A stretch of 64,000 nt of DNA from an uncultured Clostridia bacterium (GTDB lineage Bacteria; Bacillota; Clostridia; TANB77; CAG-465). Under the pieces are notes generated by a model, which saw only the letters and a list, made by a program, of their open reading frames with translations, ran no database searches and was not told the DNA's origin. Below are positions 24,427 through 34,810 of this stretch, piece by piece. Made by a program: the position numbers and the translations under genes. The DNA is taken from NCBI GenBank assembly GCA_944387375.1, contig CALXEQ010000002.1:124001-188000 (forward strand), in the 5' to 3' direction. Each line of letters begins with the position of its first letter. The first letter of the stretch is position 1.

Positions 24427-24917
24427 TATTCTTGTACCTCTTCTGTTTCCCCTACTACTTCTTTCCATCCTGCTGGATATTCTTCTGGTGACCATACACA
24501 ACCATCAATTAAACATATATACTTCTTACCGTTAAATGTCATTTTACTGCCTTCGTTATAGCAATCGTGTGCTCCATTTGGTTTAACAAAAAGTGGATAT
24601 TCTTCTTCTGTAGGTGCTTCTGGTATTTCTACTTGCTGACCTAATTTTTCAATTGCGTCTTTTAAAGCAGACATACCAATAGCATTTGCGTTTACAGTTT
24701 CTTTTAAAGTATCTATTTCTTCAAAAGCTTTGTCTATTTGTTCTTGTAAAGGTTTATAGCTATTCTCTGCTACAGCATTATCACGAGCTAAAGAAATAAG
24801 CGACGTTTTTTCTTCGTCGCTCAATTTACTTTCTAACCATAAAACATTAATTTTATTTAGTATATCCTCTAACTTATAGTTCTTACTTAATATAACATTT
24901 TTCACTATTTCAAACAT
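24426..24917 (-). CDS. Tail-associated protein with C-terminal carbohydrate-binding-like module
   Basis: 163 aa. Residues 1-95 are helical, ending in a short coiled coil (LQEQIDKAFEEIDTLKETVNANAIGMSALKDAIEKL). The C-terminal 50 residues (GAHDCYNEGSKMTFNGKKYICLIDGC..SPEEYPAGW) resemble the small aromatic-rich modules of chitin/cell-wall-binding (CBM5/12-like) domains. It lies between the receptor-binding fibre and the lysis genes, so a host-surface function is likely. Confidence 0.65.
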   Translation of the reverse strand: MFEIVKNVILSKNYKLEDILNKINVLWLESKLSDEEKTSLISLARDNAVAENSYKPLQEQIDKAFEEIDTLKETVNANAIGMSALKDAIEKLGQQVEIPEAPTEEEYPLFVKPNGAHDCYNEGSKMTFNGKKYICLIDGCVWSPEEYPAGWKEVVGETEEVQE

Positions 24918-24919
24918 CT

Positions 24920-27900
24920 CTAATTACCTCCCACGCTATTTACTTGTGCCGCTTCTAAAGCTTGTATTCTCTCTAATAAACTTGCTGATAGCTCGCTTTG
25001 TTCTTCTAAAGCTCTTAAAAGTGATTTATTGTATCTAAATGATAAACTACCAACATCTATAAAAACATTGTTTAAATTGTCATATAACTTGAATTTGTCT
25101 AATTCTTGCTTTACTTCTGAAGGCAAAGAAATTTTATCAGAAAATTCTAATACATAATAAAATATAACGGGATTTCCTTTTTTATAATTTTCAGATAACC
25201 ACAATTTAAAGGCATCTAAATCATTATTAAAATAAGAACTTTTTATATAAATTCTTGATATAGAATTAAAACTGTCACCAAACATAGAAATATGACCATC
25301 TTTAACATCAACTGAACTTCCTACATTAGATTGAAATGGAAAATAATTACATATCCCAATAGTCTTATTATATATTCTTTTATAGTCATTTACATCTTGA
25401 ATATAGAAAGTATTTGTTTCAGGAACTAATATCCAATTTTCTTCACCAGTAAAGATAATTTTTTTTATCACTTTATCTTGTATGCCACTATTTTTATCTA
25501 TTACATCTGAATAATCACCTATTGCAAGATTTTGAAGTGGAATTGTAATATCAGTAGCTTCATATTTTTGAAATTCTGTAGGTTGTTTATCTGATATTTC
25601 TAATTCTATATATATATCCTCACTATATTCTTTTCCTACTACTAATGCTTCTATTCCAAATGAAATTCTATATATTTCTTGTTCTACAGAATAACCATTA
25701 ATAATATTGTTTCTATTTAAAGTTTTGAATAAAGTTCCGTTTTTATTTACCAACCAAAAATAAGGAGAAAAATCTGTATTATCTTTTAATAGCTTTTTTG
25801 TTTTTCCATAGTTCATAAATAATTTTGTTCCCGCTTTAATTGGAACATTTAAGTCTACAGATTTTATTGTCAAGAATGTTGAAGTTGGAGTTCCATTAAT
25901 ATTAATTCCACCATCATTTTTAGATATAGTAGCAATATCACTAGAACTTTTATTTATATCATTAGTATCTAAAATATTCTTTCTACATATTGATATATTC
26001 TGCTCTTTTTTCACTTGTATCTCACTAGGATAATTTAAACTTGGACTTGCTCCATATTGTTCGTATTCTTTGTTTTCTGTGCCTTTTGTAATCATTGGAT
26101 AATACAATTTATTATTAACTGTTGTTCCTGGATTTACTTGAATATAGACATCTGTTATTTTAAAAGATTTATCAAATGTTTTTGAAGTTGCTTTAGTCAA
26201 ACCATCGAACCATTCATAAGAATTATCTTCATAAACCACATAAGCTTTACAATCTTGAATTGTATAATCTCCAGCTTCAAATTGAATTTCTTCATCATGA
26301 ATATTAATTTGAGATAATGAAGTTCCACTTGTTCCGCCATTTGCAGTTCCATTGGCTAAAACTGTACCATCTGCATTAACTGTAAAATCTATGCCATTAT
26401 GAGTTCTCGATGCACCTGTATTTTTTAACTGATTATATCCTTCTCTAGTTTTTTGAGTTAACTCAGCACCTTTTATTGTTAAATTTTCTACTTTTGAATT
26501 TTCCGCATATATTTGTGTTTGCTCTACGTCTTCTACTTTAGTTTTTAACGCTCTTGCATATCTATTATTTGCAGTTTTTTCAGCTATAGCTTTCATGTTT
26601 TGTTTAAAAGACATTTTCAAATCTTCTGCAGAAATATTATTTATGCTTTTATAAAGCGGTAAATTAATATCTTCAAGTTCTGTTTCTTCCTCATTTGATA
26701 TATACAAGATTTGTAATGGTGTACCAGCTTCTTTTTGCTGTGCAAGGAAAGTTTTCCACTCCTCTAAAGTCATATTATTATCATTGTGAAACCTAAAACC
26801 ATTAGCTGTACAAGCAAATTCATTTTCATTTGAGGCAAAATCAGATTTAGTTTTATAATGACTACATAATTGAGTTAAAGATATGTCTTTAATTTTTGCG
26901 TTATAAGGAATTGAACACATAAATTTGTTTTCGGGCTCGTGATAACTCCAATCTAATGTCTCTGTAAATTCAACTATTTTTAAATTGCTCTTCAATTTAT
27001 TATCTTTAATGTAATTTTTATAACCATTAAAATTACCTAAAAAATTGTTTTCTGGTAGAACAATTTGTTTATCATATTTTTCTACTTCATCTACTGTATT
27101 TTTTATATTAAAAGAGCTTAATGTATTTTTAAATTCACTAGGATAATTTAACGATGGACTTGCTCCATATTCTTCATATGGCTTTTCTTCTGTGCCTTCA
27201 ATCAATTGTATATTATTACAATTTTTATCATAAGAAAATCTTAAATATTTAGCACTTGTCGGAGCAATAAAAGTAGCTTTTTTATTAGTTACTGAATATA
27301 AAGTATTAACTATAGAATCTATAACTATAGGTGCTTTATTTTCATCATAGAAACAATATCCTCTTTCATTATCAGAAAGTAAAGTATCATAATCATATGT
27401 TAATAAATAATTTGTATTTTCACTAACTGCAATATAGTCACTAGTATTACTACTATTTGAGTTATTTAATTTTCCATAGTAAGGGTCAGTATTAGAATTA
27501 TTTGCATATATATATTTATTTTCCGTAATAGTATCTATATTAAATTTATTATATCCTTCCCTAGTGTCCTGAGTAATCTCTGGTAAAGTGCTTTCAATTT
27601 CTACATCTTTCATATAGCCATTGTCATCACATTCTACTTGTCCAAACTCATTTATTTCAATAATTTCAGAGTCTATAGCTCTAGAATACCTTTTATCACT
27701 TTCAATACGTTCATTTTCAAGACTATTTTCTACTTCTTCTTTAGCTTGTAAAGTTTCTTCTTTTAATGCTTCAGTATCATTTTTTATTGCTTGTGTATCA
27801 TTCTTTATTTGTTCTGTATCAGTTTTAGTCTGTTCTACAGATGTCTTCATACTAGATACATCACTTTTCATAGTTTCAACTACTGTTCTATCTTCAGATG

Positions 27901-28756
27901 TTTGATTGGCTTTTGATGTTGCAATTCCAGCCTGTTTCTTACTTTCTTTTGCTTGATTAGTAGCCTCTGTTACTGCACTATAAACTTTTTCAAGAGACTT
28001 GTCTACACTTTCTTTTGCTGTGTTTATTTCGCCTTTAGATTTATTTATATCTTCTTGAATACTAATTATATTAGTTTCTATTTCTGACGCATTTTTAGCA
28101 CTATTTTGTGCATTTATTTCACTAGTCTTTGCATTAGTTTCACTTGTTTTGGCATTTTGTTCACTAGCTTGTACATTTTTCTGTATTTGCTCTATATTAT
28201 CTTCTATTTTTTCTATATCTGATACTTTATTATTTATTTCTTTTACTCTTTCATCTGCATTTTTGTTGTATTCATTTATTTTTTGAGTTGCATTATTATT
28301 AAACGAATTAACTTTATTTCCATAATTTTCATCAAACACTTCTGTTTTTTCATTAGCATTTCTATTAAATTCATTCAAGAATTTTTCATAATCTGTAGGA
28401 CTTGGTACTTCCGTTTTATCGCCATCTTTATAACTACCATTTTCTACCTTAAAATATGTAGGCTTTGGTGAATATCTTAATTCTAATTCATTATCATCAT
28501 TTAATATATAAGCATACACACCTAACTCTATATTAACATCCTTTTCTTTTAAAACCTCATCTGGTATATTGCACTCGTTATTTAATATTAATTGATAATA
28601 TGAACCATTTATACAAGAAAATACTGCTCTATATATTAAATCTTTTGTATATTCACTACTAAATTCAAATATACATTTATTTACATTATATTCTCCTTTA
28701 TGAATATCAGATTTTTCTGTTATAGTAACATTATTAACATCTACTTTTATTTTCAT
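24920..28756 (-). CDS. Large tail fibre/baseplate upper protein (BppU-type N-terminus)
   Basis: 1278 aa. The N-terminal ~110 residues have the BppU pattern (strand-rich, FEFSSEYTKDLIYRAVF). They are followed by a Pro-poor coiled coil (about 150-360) with NAKTSETNAKTSEINAQ repeats. The C-terminal half contains repeated ligand-type domains, recognisable by TREGYN motifs and by two copies of YGASPSLNYPSE near residues 530 and 900. It probably forms the host-recognition organelle at the tail tip. The tandem domain repeats may vary between related phages. Confidence 0.82.
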   Translation of the reverse strand: MKIKVDVNNVTITEKSDIHKGEYNVNKCIFEFSSEYTKDLIYRAVFSCINGSYYQLILNNECNIPDEVLKEKDVNIELGVYAYILNDDNELELRYSPKPTYFKVENGSYKDGDKTEVPSPTDYEKFLNEFNRNANEKTEVFDENYGNKVNSFNNNATQKINEYNKNADERVKEINNKVSDIEKIEDNIEQIQKNVQASEQNAKTSETNAKTSEINAQNSAKNASEIETNIISIQEDINKSKGEINTAKESVDKSLEKVYSAVTEATNQAKESKKQAGIATSKANQTSEDRTVVETMKSDVSSMKTSVEQTKTDTEQIKNDTQAIKNDTEALKEETLQAKEEVENSLENERIESDKRYSRAIDSEIIEINEFGQVECDDNGYMKDVEIESTLPEITQDTREGYNKFNIDTITENKYIYANNSNTDPYYGKLNNSNSSNTSDYIAVSENTNYLLTYDYDTLLSDNERGYCFYDENKAPIVIDSIVNTLYSVTNKKATFIAPTSAKYLRFSYDKNCNNIQLIEGTEEKPYEEYGASPSLNYPSEFKNTLSSFNIKNTVDEVEKYDKQIVLPENNFLGNFNGYKNYIKDNKLKSNLKIVEFTETLDWSYHEPENKFMCSIPYNAKIKDISLTQLCSHYKTKSDFASNENEFACTANGFRFHNDNNMTLEEWKTFLAQQKEAGTPLQILYISNEEETELEDINLPLYKSINNISAEDLKMSFKQNMKAIAEKTANNRYARALKTKVEDVEQTQIYAENSKVENLTIKGAELTQKTREGYNQLKNTGASRTHNGIDFTVNADGTVLANGTANGGTSGTSLSQINIHDEEIQFEAGDYTIQDCKAYVVYEDNSYEWFDGLTKATSKTFDKSFKITDVYIQVNPGTTVNNKLYYPMITKGTENKEYEQYGASPSLNYPSEIQVKKEQNISICRKNILDTNDINKSSSDIATISKNDGGININGTPTSTFLTIKSVDLNVPIKAGTKLFMNYGKTKKLLKDNTDFSPYFWLVNKNGTLFKTLNRNNIINGYSVEQEIYRISFGIEALVVGKEYSEDIYIELEISDKQPTEFQKYEATDITIPLQNLAIGDYSDVIDKNSGIQDKVIKKIIFTGEENWILVPETNTFYIQDVNDYKRIYNKTIGICNYFPFQSNVGSSVDVKDGHISMFGDSFNSISRIYIKSSYFNNDLDAFKLWLSENYKKGNPVIFYYVLEFSDKISLPSEVKQELDKFKLYDNLNNVFIDVGSLSFRYNKSLLRALEEQSELSASLLERIQALEAAQVNSVGGN

Positions 28757-28758
28757 AG

Positions 28759-29766
28759 TTACCTCTTTTCTTTTAAAAATTTATCTATAAAATCTACCCT
28801 TAAATTTCCACATTTGTATTCAAAAAAGCCATTTCCATTATATTTTTTAGCACTTATATAAGAATCTAAAATATCATTGTTTAATGTTTTTATAGTAATC
28901 TTTTGATTAATATTATACTCTTTATTACTTCTGAAACTAAAATAGTGTTCATATCTATTAGCTTTAAATTGATTTAAAGCTTCTTGGTGTGCGTTATTAT
29001 AATCAGAAGTATAAATAGTAGTCCTTTTTCCAAAAATAATGTCGGGATCTGTAGGATTTTCAGTTGTAGTTCTATCATTTTTTAAATATAAAGTGTAAGT
29101 TTGCGTGTCAGTCAATACTTTGACACAAGTAAGAATAGTACTGCTATAATATGATTTTATATATTCTTTTTCTAATAAGTTTAAATCAATTAATGATGAT
29201 TCTTCATTTTCTTTTTTATAAATATAAATGTCTAAATATTTATTGTCATCACTCATTTTAAACTCTATCTCTAAATCGTATAATTTTTTACAATTATTGC
29301 AAAAAGTAGCTAAATTATATATTCCATTTTCATTTTCAACACTAATATTAAATTTATTATGAGATAATACGTTGACTCTTATATAATTTAAAGCATAAAC
29401 TCCAATCGTATAATTAGCAGTTATTTGAGAAAATAAAAAATCTTCAATCCCATTTTCTGAAATTAATTCTTCATTATTAAGTTCAATTTTCTCATCAAAC
29501 ATACTCATTATATTTGAAACTGTAATCTTTAAAGTCTTATCATCTGCATTTTCAATATTTTCTATAACACCAACAAAAATTTTAACATTGTTTTCTTTCA
29601 AAAAAATAATGTCTTTCTCTTGTGCATTTATATTAGAATTTGAAATATATATTAATGATTTTAAGGAACATTCTTCATCATCATTTATTTCATAACTACT
29701 GACCTGTTTTACATCTTTAATAAAAAAAGATTGAACATCAAAAATCCATAAAAAACAATTATTCAC
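28759..29766 (-). CDS. Tail-associated protein (Tal/gp27-like hub)
   Basis: 335 aa. It follows Dit directly and precedes the fibre, the conserved place of Tal. It is strand-rich with no lysozyme or peptidase extension, so it is a short Tal without tail-lysin activity. The assignment rests mainly on gene order. Confidence 0.7.
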   Translation of the reverse strand: MNNCFLWIFDVQSFFIKDVKQVSSYEINDDEECSLKSLIYISNSNINAQEKDIIFLKENNVKIFVGVIENIENADDKTLKITVSNIMSMFDEKIELNNEELISENGIEDFLFSQITANYTIGVYALNYIRVNVLSHNKFNISVENENGIYNLATFCNNCKKLYDLEIEFKMSDDNKYLDIYIYKKENEESSLIDLNLLEKEYIKSYYSSTILTCVKVLTDTQTYTLYLKNDRTTTENPTDPDIIFGKRTTIYTSDYNNAHQEALNQFKANRYEHYFSFRSNKEYNINQKITIKTLNNDILDSYISAKKYNGNGFFEYKCGNLRVDFIDKFLKEKR

Positions 29767-29783
29767 TTTACACCTCTAAACAC

Positions 29784-30647
29784 TTAAACACTTACCCAAA
29801 ATTTTTTAGTTTCTAAAACCACATTTAGTTTACTACTTATATTACTTGCCTTAAACATCAAAATTGAATTTTTTCTTGCAGGAATTTTTAGTATATTTTC
29901 GTTATTAAAATCTAAATATTCTGATTTTAATAAATCTGTAATTTGAGTATTTCCAGCAGAAGTTAATACTTTTCTAATATAAAATTCATTATCTTTGCTA
30001 CTATATTCTAAAACTTCTGATGAAGATATAGTAATATTTTTCATTTGATAAATTTTTTCTGCAAATTCATCATTTGAACTAACTATTTTAAATTCAAAAT
30101 TATTAAATGAACCTCCATATACTTTAAACTGAATCTCACAATCAAAATCCGAATCATTATCAAATTCATATTGTACATATTCATCACTATTAGAAATTGA
30201 TAAACGTGCATCAGCTTTGTAATCATACCAAAAGCTTAGCGGAATTAATTGTATCGGAATGCATAGATATTTATTTACTTTTTCTGTTTTTCCAACATTT
30301 GAAATCAACATATCTCTTCTAAAATCTTTAACTGTTCCATCAAGTTCTATGTCGTAATGTAATGTAACCTTATAATCTGCCCATTTAATATAATCTGCAA
30401 GTTCCTTATATCTTTTATACGTTTTTAAATATATATTAAATGATATCGGATCTTGATTTATTTTTTTGTCATTTAATACAAATCTATTACCTATTTGAGA
30501 ATAAGATGCGGCTAATGAAAATCCTAGTCCTTGTAAATCAGTCGCCATTCCAAAATCTTTTCCTGAATTTAATGATATAACTTGTCCTGTTTTATTTTCG
30601 TCGCCATCTTCATAAAACCTTAATGATACTCTTCTAACTTTTTCCAT
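29784..30647 (-). CDS. Distal tail protein (Dit)
   Basis: 287 aa. N-terminal strands, then DFGMATDLQGLGFSL and the central FNIYLKTYKRYKELADYI..ADYKVTLHYD segment, match the Dit/SipA family that forms the ring linking the tail tube to the baseplate. It sits 1 bp before the tape measure, as in other siphoviruses. Confidence 0.85.
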   Translation of the reverse strand: MEKVRRVSLRFYEDGDENKTGQVISLNSGKDFGMATDLQGLGFSLAASYSQIGNRFVLNDKKINQDPISFNIYLKTYKRYKELADYIKWADYKVTLHYDIELDGTVKDFRRDMLISNVGKTEKVNKYLCIPIQLIPLSFWYDYKADARLSISNSDEYVQYEFDNDSDFDCEIQFKVYGGSFNNFEFKIVSSNDEFAEKIYQMKNITISSSEVLEYSSKDNEFYIRKVLTSAGNTQITDLLKSEYLDFNNENILKIPARKNSILMFKASNISSKLNVVLETKKFWVSV

Positions 30648-30648
30648 A

Positions 30649-33582
30649 TCAAATCATCTCTCCAAATCTAGAGTTTACTTCTTTTGTTACCATCTTGCCT
30701 ATTTTTTCTTTATCTAATATAAATGAAAAATCTATCTCTTTTAACGCTTCTTTAAAAGCTTCTTTCATATTGTTTAATGTTAATGATTTATCACTTTCAA
30801 CTTTAATTGTTTCTATACTAGATAAAGAACTAGCCTTTTTATTGATCGCTGCATTCAAGCCTTTCATGTTTACTTTATCTATTAACTTTAAATTATTAAA
30901 TTTACTCATAACATCATCTGTTAAAGAATCTACTTCTTTTAACAAATCTTTTCTTTTGCTATCAAATCCAATGATACCACCTTTCATTACATTTTGAAAA
31001 ATGTCTCTTGTTTTTTTAGAAGGAGAATGAATATCAAAAGCTGTTCTTAATCTCGATAGGACGCCTTGACCAAGATTCCAAGCTTTAGCAAATAAAGTTG
31101 GTTCTGCTTTTTCCATTTCATCTAGCATAGGAGTCATAGCATTCTTCATAGCTTCTCGTGTACCTGATGGCATCTCGTTATACGTACTGATAATAGTATC
31201 AACAACTTTAGAAGTTTCATCTGAAACTTTTCCACCATACATTTCAGTTTCTGCAGCCATAGCTATTAGCACACCAATTTGTTCTGCTTCAGAATCAGAC
31301 ATATCTTTATATAAATCTTTATATAATTGACTCATTGTTAAATTATGAGACATTTCTTCACTAGAAATAAGAGCGTTATATCGAGCTGTTCCAGCTGTCA
31401 AATTTTGCTCTATCCAATTAATAGCTTCAAAATGTCTTTGATTTTCTTTTTCTAAACCACTATTATACGTTTCTATCTTTGATTTAAAATTTTCATTTTG
31501 CAATAATCTTTCACTATATTCTTTAGAATAAGCTTCAATAATTTTAGAAACTTCCTCATTGGCTAAAGCTATATTTGTTTCCTTTTGTTGTATTTTACTA
31601 TTGTATGCTGCAGCATAATTTTTATCATCCATTGTAGCTTTATCACCATAGGTTTGATTTAGAAGAGCTATTTCTTCAATAGACTGTTGCTCGATAATGT
31701 CAATTGTTTTTTCTTTTTGTTGTAATGCTGTATTAATCCATTCTTGACTTTGTACCTTATATTCTTCTAATGAGCCTTGAAAAGATTTTGCGTTTGTAAC
31801 AGCTTGTTGCGTAATAGCCCCAGCTATTTCTTGCTGAATTTCTAGTTCTCTTTGATTTAATTGTCTTAGTTTTTCAAAATATTCATCTAATTGAGTTATC
31901 TCTTCTTGCGTATAATTTCTTCTTTCGTCTGAAGCTGTTTTACAAATAGTTGTAATTCCATTTTGGATTTCTTGCATGTTTGCAGCCAAAGTTTCTTGTT
32001 CAGTTGAAGAAGCAAATAAAGTTGAATTAAATGAATCTAGATGAGATTTTGCAGTAGAGATTCCAGTTACATAATCTGCTGAAGCATTTCCAATTGTTTC
32101 TGTGGTTTTCTTTATTTCTTCTTGTGCCTTTGCTGATGCTGCAACTGCTACAGTTACAGCTCCAACTATTGCAGTAACTGCTAACGCTGTAGGATTAGCA
32201 AGAGTTGTCATTACAGATGCTAAAGTGTTAGCAGATTTATTTGTACTATCAATTCCTGTTTTCATAACACCAATTGCTTGAGTAAATGTTCCTACAGCTT
32301 TCACACCTTTTCCTACCCCACTCGATAAAGTCCCTATTATTTTTACTACAGGGCCTAATGCTACCAATAGAAGCCCAGTTTGTACGACATTTTTCTTTTC
32401 TTCATCTGTTAAATCATCAAATTTATTAATTAAATCTGTAGCTCTTTTTACTACATCTTTAGCAACTGGCAATAAACTCTCAACTAATTCTGCTCCTAAT
32501 TCTGCTGTCTCATCTTTTAGTGTAGATATTCTACCAGCTAAAGTCTGTGATTGCTTTTCAGATGATTTATAAAATTGTCCTCCTTCTGATGTTGCTCTTT
32601 TTATGCTTTCTGTTATCTCGTCTATAGATACAGTTCCTTTAGAAATCCTATCATATAGACTTTCCATACTCTCACCAGTTGAATTTGAAATTTCAAGCAA
32701 TGGATTGAATCCAGCTTCTATCATTTGCTTTACGTCTTCGAGTTGAACTTTACCAGCTGATGACATCTGACCGTAAGCAGCTGCAATTCTGCTCATCTTA
32801 TCTGCAGAACCTTGTGAAATATCTCCTAACATTCTTGTAGCATCCACAGCATTTGATGCTGTAAAGCCATATTGCATAAGAAGTTGAGCAGTTGAAGCTA
32901 ATCCTTTTAATTCATAAGGTGTACTTGATCCTAATTCCTTTAAATCATTAATTGTTTTTTCTGCTTCTTCAGCACTTCCAGTCATAACTTCAAATGAAGT
33001 TTGCAATTGTTCGATATCACTTGAATAACTTAGTGCAGATACTCCTGCTGCGATAAGTGGTGTTGATACTCCAATAGTTAATTTATTTCCTAAATTTGAT
33101 ATTTTACCTGAAAATTGTTGTATTTTATCTCCTGCGTTGTTTATTCCCTGTGCAATTTCACCAAAAGTTATTTTACTACTATTTTTTAATCTATCTAATT
33201 CCTGTGATGTCTTTTCAATTTCACCAAAAGTTATTTTACTACTATTTTTTAATCTATCTAATTCCTGTGATGTCTTTTCAATTTCTCTAGTTAAAGCTCT
33301 ATAATTTTCTGTATTTAAATCTTTTCCTTGAGATATATATTCACTTTGAATTTTCTTTAACTGATTTAATTTGTCACTTGTTGCATCAATTTTCTGATTT
33401 AGTAACTCTTGTTTTTGTGCAAGCATTTCTGTAGATTTTGGATCTACTTTTAAAAGTCTATTTACCGAATTTAATTCTTTAGTTAAACTGGATGTGGCTG
33501 TATTTACTTTATTTAATGATTCTTGAAGTGCTGATGTATCTCCACCAATTTCAACGATAATTCCTTTTATATTTCCTGCCAT
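30649..33582 (-). CDS. Tail tape measure protein
   Basis: 977 aa, implying a tail of roughly 150 nm by the usual 1.5 Å per residue rule. An N-terminal coiled coil, a TMP core with LMQYGFTASNAVDATRMLGDIS, and hydrophobic segments (TALAVTAIVGAVTVAVAASA) are followed by a long helical region. Ribosome site AGGAGG lies in the end of the chaperone frame. It contains an exact 63-bp in-frame tandem duplication (33154-33279) repeating 21 residues of the coil (EKTSQELDRL...), which would lengthen the tail slightly. Confidence 0.95.
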   Translation of the reverse strand: MAGNIKGIIVEIGGDTSALQESLNKVNTATSSLTKELNSVNRLLKVDPKSTEMLAQKQELLNQKIDATSDKLNQLKKIQSEYISQGKDLNTENYRALTREIEKTSQELDRLKNSSKITFGEIEKTSQELDRLKNSSKITFGEIAQGINNAGDKIQQFSGKISNLGNKLTIGVSTPLIAAGVSALSYSSDIEQLQTSFEVMTGSAEEAEKTINDLKELGSSTPYELKGLASTAQLLMQYGFTASNAVDATRMLGDISQGSADKMSRIAAAYGQMSSAGKVQLEDVKQMIEAGFNPLLEISNSTGESMESLYDRISKGTVSIDEITESIKRATSEGGQFYKSSEKQSQTLAGRISTLKDETAELGAELVESLLPVAKDVVKRATDLINKFDDLTDEEKKNVVQTGLLLVALGPVVKIIGTLSSGVGKGVKAVGTFTQAIGVMKTGIDSTNKSANTLASVMTTLANPTALAVTAIVGAVTVAVAASAKAQEEIKKTTETIGNASADYVTGISTAKSHLDSFNSTLFASSTEQETLAANMQEIQNGITTICKTASDERRNYTQEEITQLDEYFEKLRQLNQRELEIQQEIAGAITQQAVTNAKSFQGSLEEYKVQSQEWINTALQQKEKTIDIIEQQSIEEIALLNQTYGDKATMDDKNYAAAYNSKIQQKETNIALANEEVSKIIEAYSKEYSERLLQNENFKSKIETYNSGLEKENQRHFEAINWIEQNLTAGTARYNALISSEEMSHNLTMSQLYKDLYKDMSDSEAEQIGVLIAMAAETEMYGGKVSDETSKVVDTIISTYNEMPSGTREAMKNAMTPMLDEMEKAEPTLFAKAWNLGQGVLSRLRTAFDIHSPSKKTRDIFQNVMKGGIIGFDSKRKDLLKEVDSLTDDVMSKFNNLKLIDKVNMKGLNAAINKKASSLSSIETIKVESDKSLTLNNMKEAFKEALKEIDFSFILDKEKIGKMVTKEVNSRFGEMI
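33154..33279. repeat. Exact 63-bp tandem duplication inside the tape measure gene
   Basis: Two identical 63-bp copies (33154-33216 and 33217-33279) in frame, encoding the same 21 residues twice. Perfect identity indicates a recent duplication. Confidence 0.95.
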
Positions 33583-33583
33583 A

Positions 33584-33841
33584 TTATCCTCCTAAAAATC
33601 TATCAATATCTGCTTGCGTAGCTTCTCTAACATTAGATTTTTTGTTTTTTTCATCTTTTTTAAAATCTAAATAAGAAATCATGGTTTTCATAACCTCTAC
33701 ATAAGTCAATTTTTTTAAATCGTTTAAAGTTAATCCTATTCTCAAACAACTAGACAAAAAAGAAGACTCAGGAAAAGTGGTTTTTCCTGAATCTTCACTA
33801 TCACCTAATTTATCTATTTCTTTTTTTAACTTATCATCAAC
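33584..33841 (-). CDS. Tail-assembly chaperone extension (T frame, made by frameshift)
   Basis: 86 codons including stop, with no start or ribosome site of its own. It begins in frame with the sequence just after Phe codon 127 of the upstream gene and ends at TAA 33584-33586, 2 bp before the tape measure start. It encodes VDDKLKKEIDKL...VREATQADIDRFLGG. This is the arrangement of lambda G/GT-type chaperones in siphoviruses. The shift needed is +1 (or -2), unlike lambda's -1. The likely site is ACC TTT T|GT at 33842-33848, where Phe tRNA can slip on TTTT just before TGT TGA. Confidence 0.72.
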   Translation of the reverse strand, partial: VDDKLKKEIDKLGDSEDSGKTTFPESSFLSSCLRIGLTLNDLKKLTYVEVMKTMISYLDFKKDEKNKKSNVREATQADIDRFLGG

Positions 33842-34223
33842 AAAAGGTACTTACGGCAAATTCCGCTACCTCAACAATCCACTTATCTGTTATTTTAAAT
33901 TTTTTTATATTTTTAAGCCAATTTTCATATGACTCAATATTTTCATCTGCTGTATAAATTAAAATCCATGCTATTTGTGTTATTTTACTTATAAAATCAT
34001 CAATTTTTTTACTTAAAAGTTGACTTACAAGTGTAGTTGCTTCGTCATCCGTTTTTCCTTCGTTTTTATATTTATTGACAAGTAAAGTTTGTTCTACTAT
34101 ATAGTTTCTTACGCCATTCATATCATCAATAATCCCATTTTTAAAAAATGTTGGATATTTTATATATGTAAAAGCATTGCAATCAATTTTATATTTTTTA
34201 TCATCAATAATAATTTCTTTCAT
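33837..34223 (-). CDS. Tail-assembly chaperone (G frame)
   Basis: 128 aa, mostly helical, located between the major tail protein and the tape measure. Position and the overlapping downstream frame identify it as the short product of the G/GT pair that guides tape-measure assembly. The frame ends TTT TGT TGA TGA. Confidence 0.8.
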   Translation of the reverse strand: MKEIIIDDKKYKIDCNAFTYIKYPTFFKNGIIDDMNGVRNYIVEQTLLVNKYKNEGKTDDEATTLVSQLLSKKIDDFISKITQIAWILIYTADENIESYENWLKNIKKFKITDKWIVEVAEFAVSTFC

Positions 34224-34225
34224 AA

Positions 34226-34798
34226 TTAAACAGCCCTTTCATAAACCTCATCAAAGAAGGATTCATAAACTTCTGTATTAGTCTCGCTAGGCTCAATTAT
34301 AGATTTTATTAAATGATCTGTTGAACGCGGATTCATGCTAAGACTAACTGTATCAGTTTGTGGTTCGATTGTCTCTTCAACTGTACTATTTTCAGCAGAA
34401 GGTCTATTTGTAGTACAATCATAAAATACTACTCTTCTTTTCTTGACATCACCTTTGATTTCAAACATTATTGCAAATCGTGAAATCTGATCATCAGAAC
34501 TTTCAAACAGTGCCCCATTAGCATCAACTACCATTCCTAAAATATCTGTTAAGAACTGCTTATTCAATAATGCAACTTCTAAATCTCCTGTATATCCATT
34601 ATTTGATGTCGAACTAAAATATGTGATATCATCTGCTTTCCATTTTACTATTTCTCCTTCGGGATCAGTGGTTAAATTTCTAGCACCAGGAAGTTTAAAT
34701 GGAGTACCATAAGTTATTCCTGTATCACTTTCGTTTAATTTTGCAATATGAACATTGCTTATTCCAAATTTTACTTTGTTTTCCTTTGCTTCTGGCAT
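34226..34798 (-). CDS. Major tail (tube) protein
   Basis: 190 aa. FGISNVHIAKL...GTPFKLPGARNLTTDPEG and RVVFYDCTTNRPSAEN are typical of the phi13/TP901-like major tail protein. It follows the completion genes and precedes the tail chaperone, as expected. It polymerises to form the tail tube. Confidence 0.9.
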   Translation of the reverse strand: MPEAKENKVKFGISNVHIAKLNESDTGITYGTPFKLPGARNLTTDPEGEIVKWKADDITYFSSTSNNGYTGDLEVALLNKQFLTDILGMVVDANGALFESSDDQISRFAIMFEIKGDVKKRRVVFYDCTTNRPSAENSTVEETIEPQTDTVSLSMNPRSTDHLIKSIIEPSETNTEVYESFFDEVYERAV

Positions 34799-34810
34799 AT
34801 TTTTCCCTCC

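Noticed and set aside
33096..33290. + strand ORF with a repeated segment
   Set aside because: It is the mirror of the tape measure duplication on the other strand, without promoter or ribosome site. Most other long antisense frames in this AT-rich window were dismissed for the same reason.
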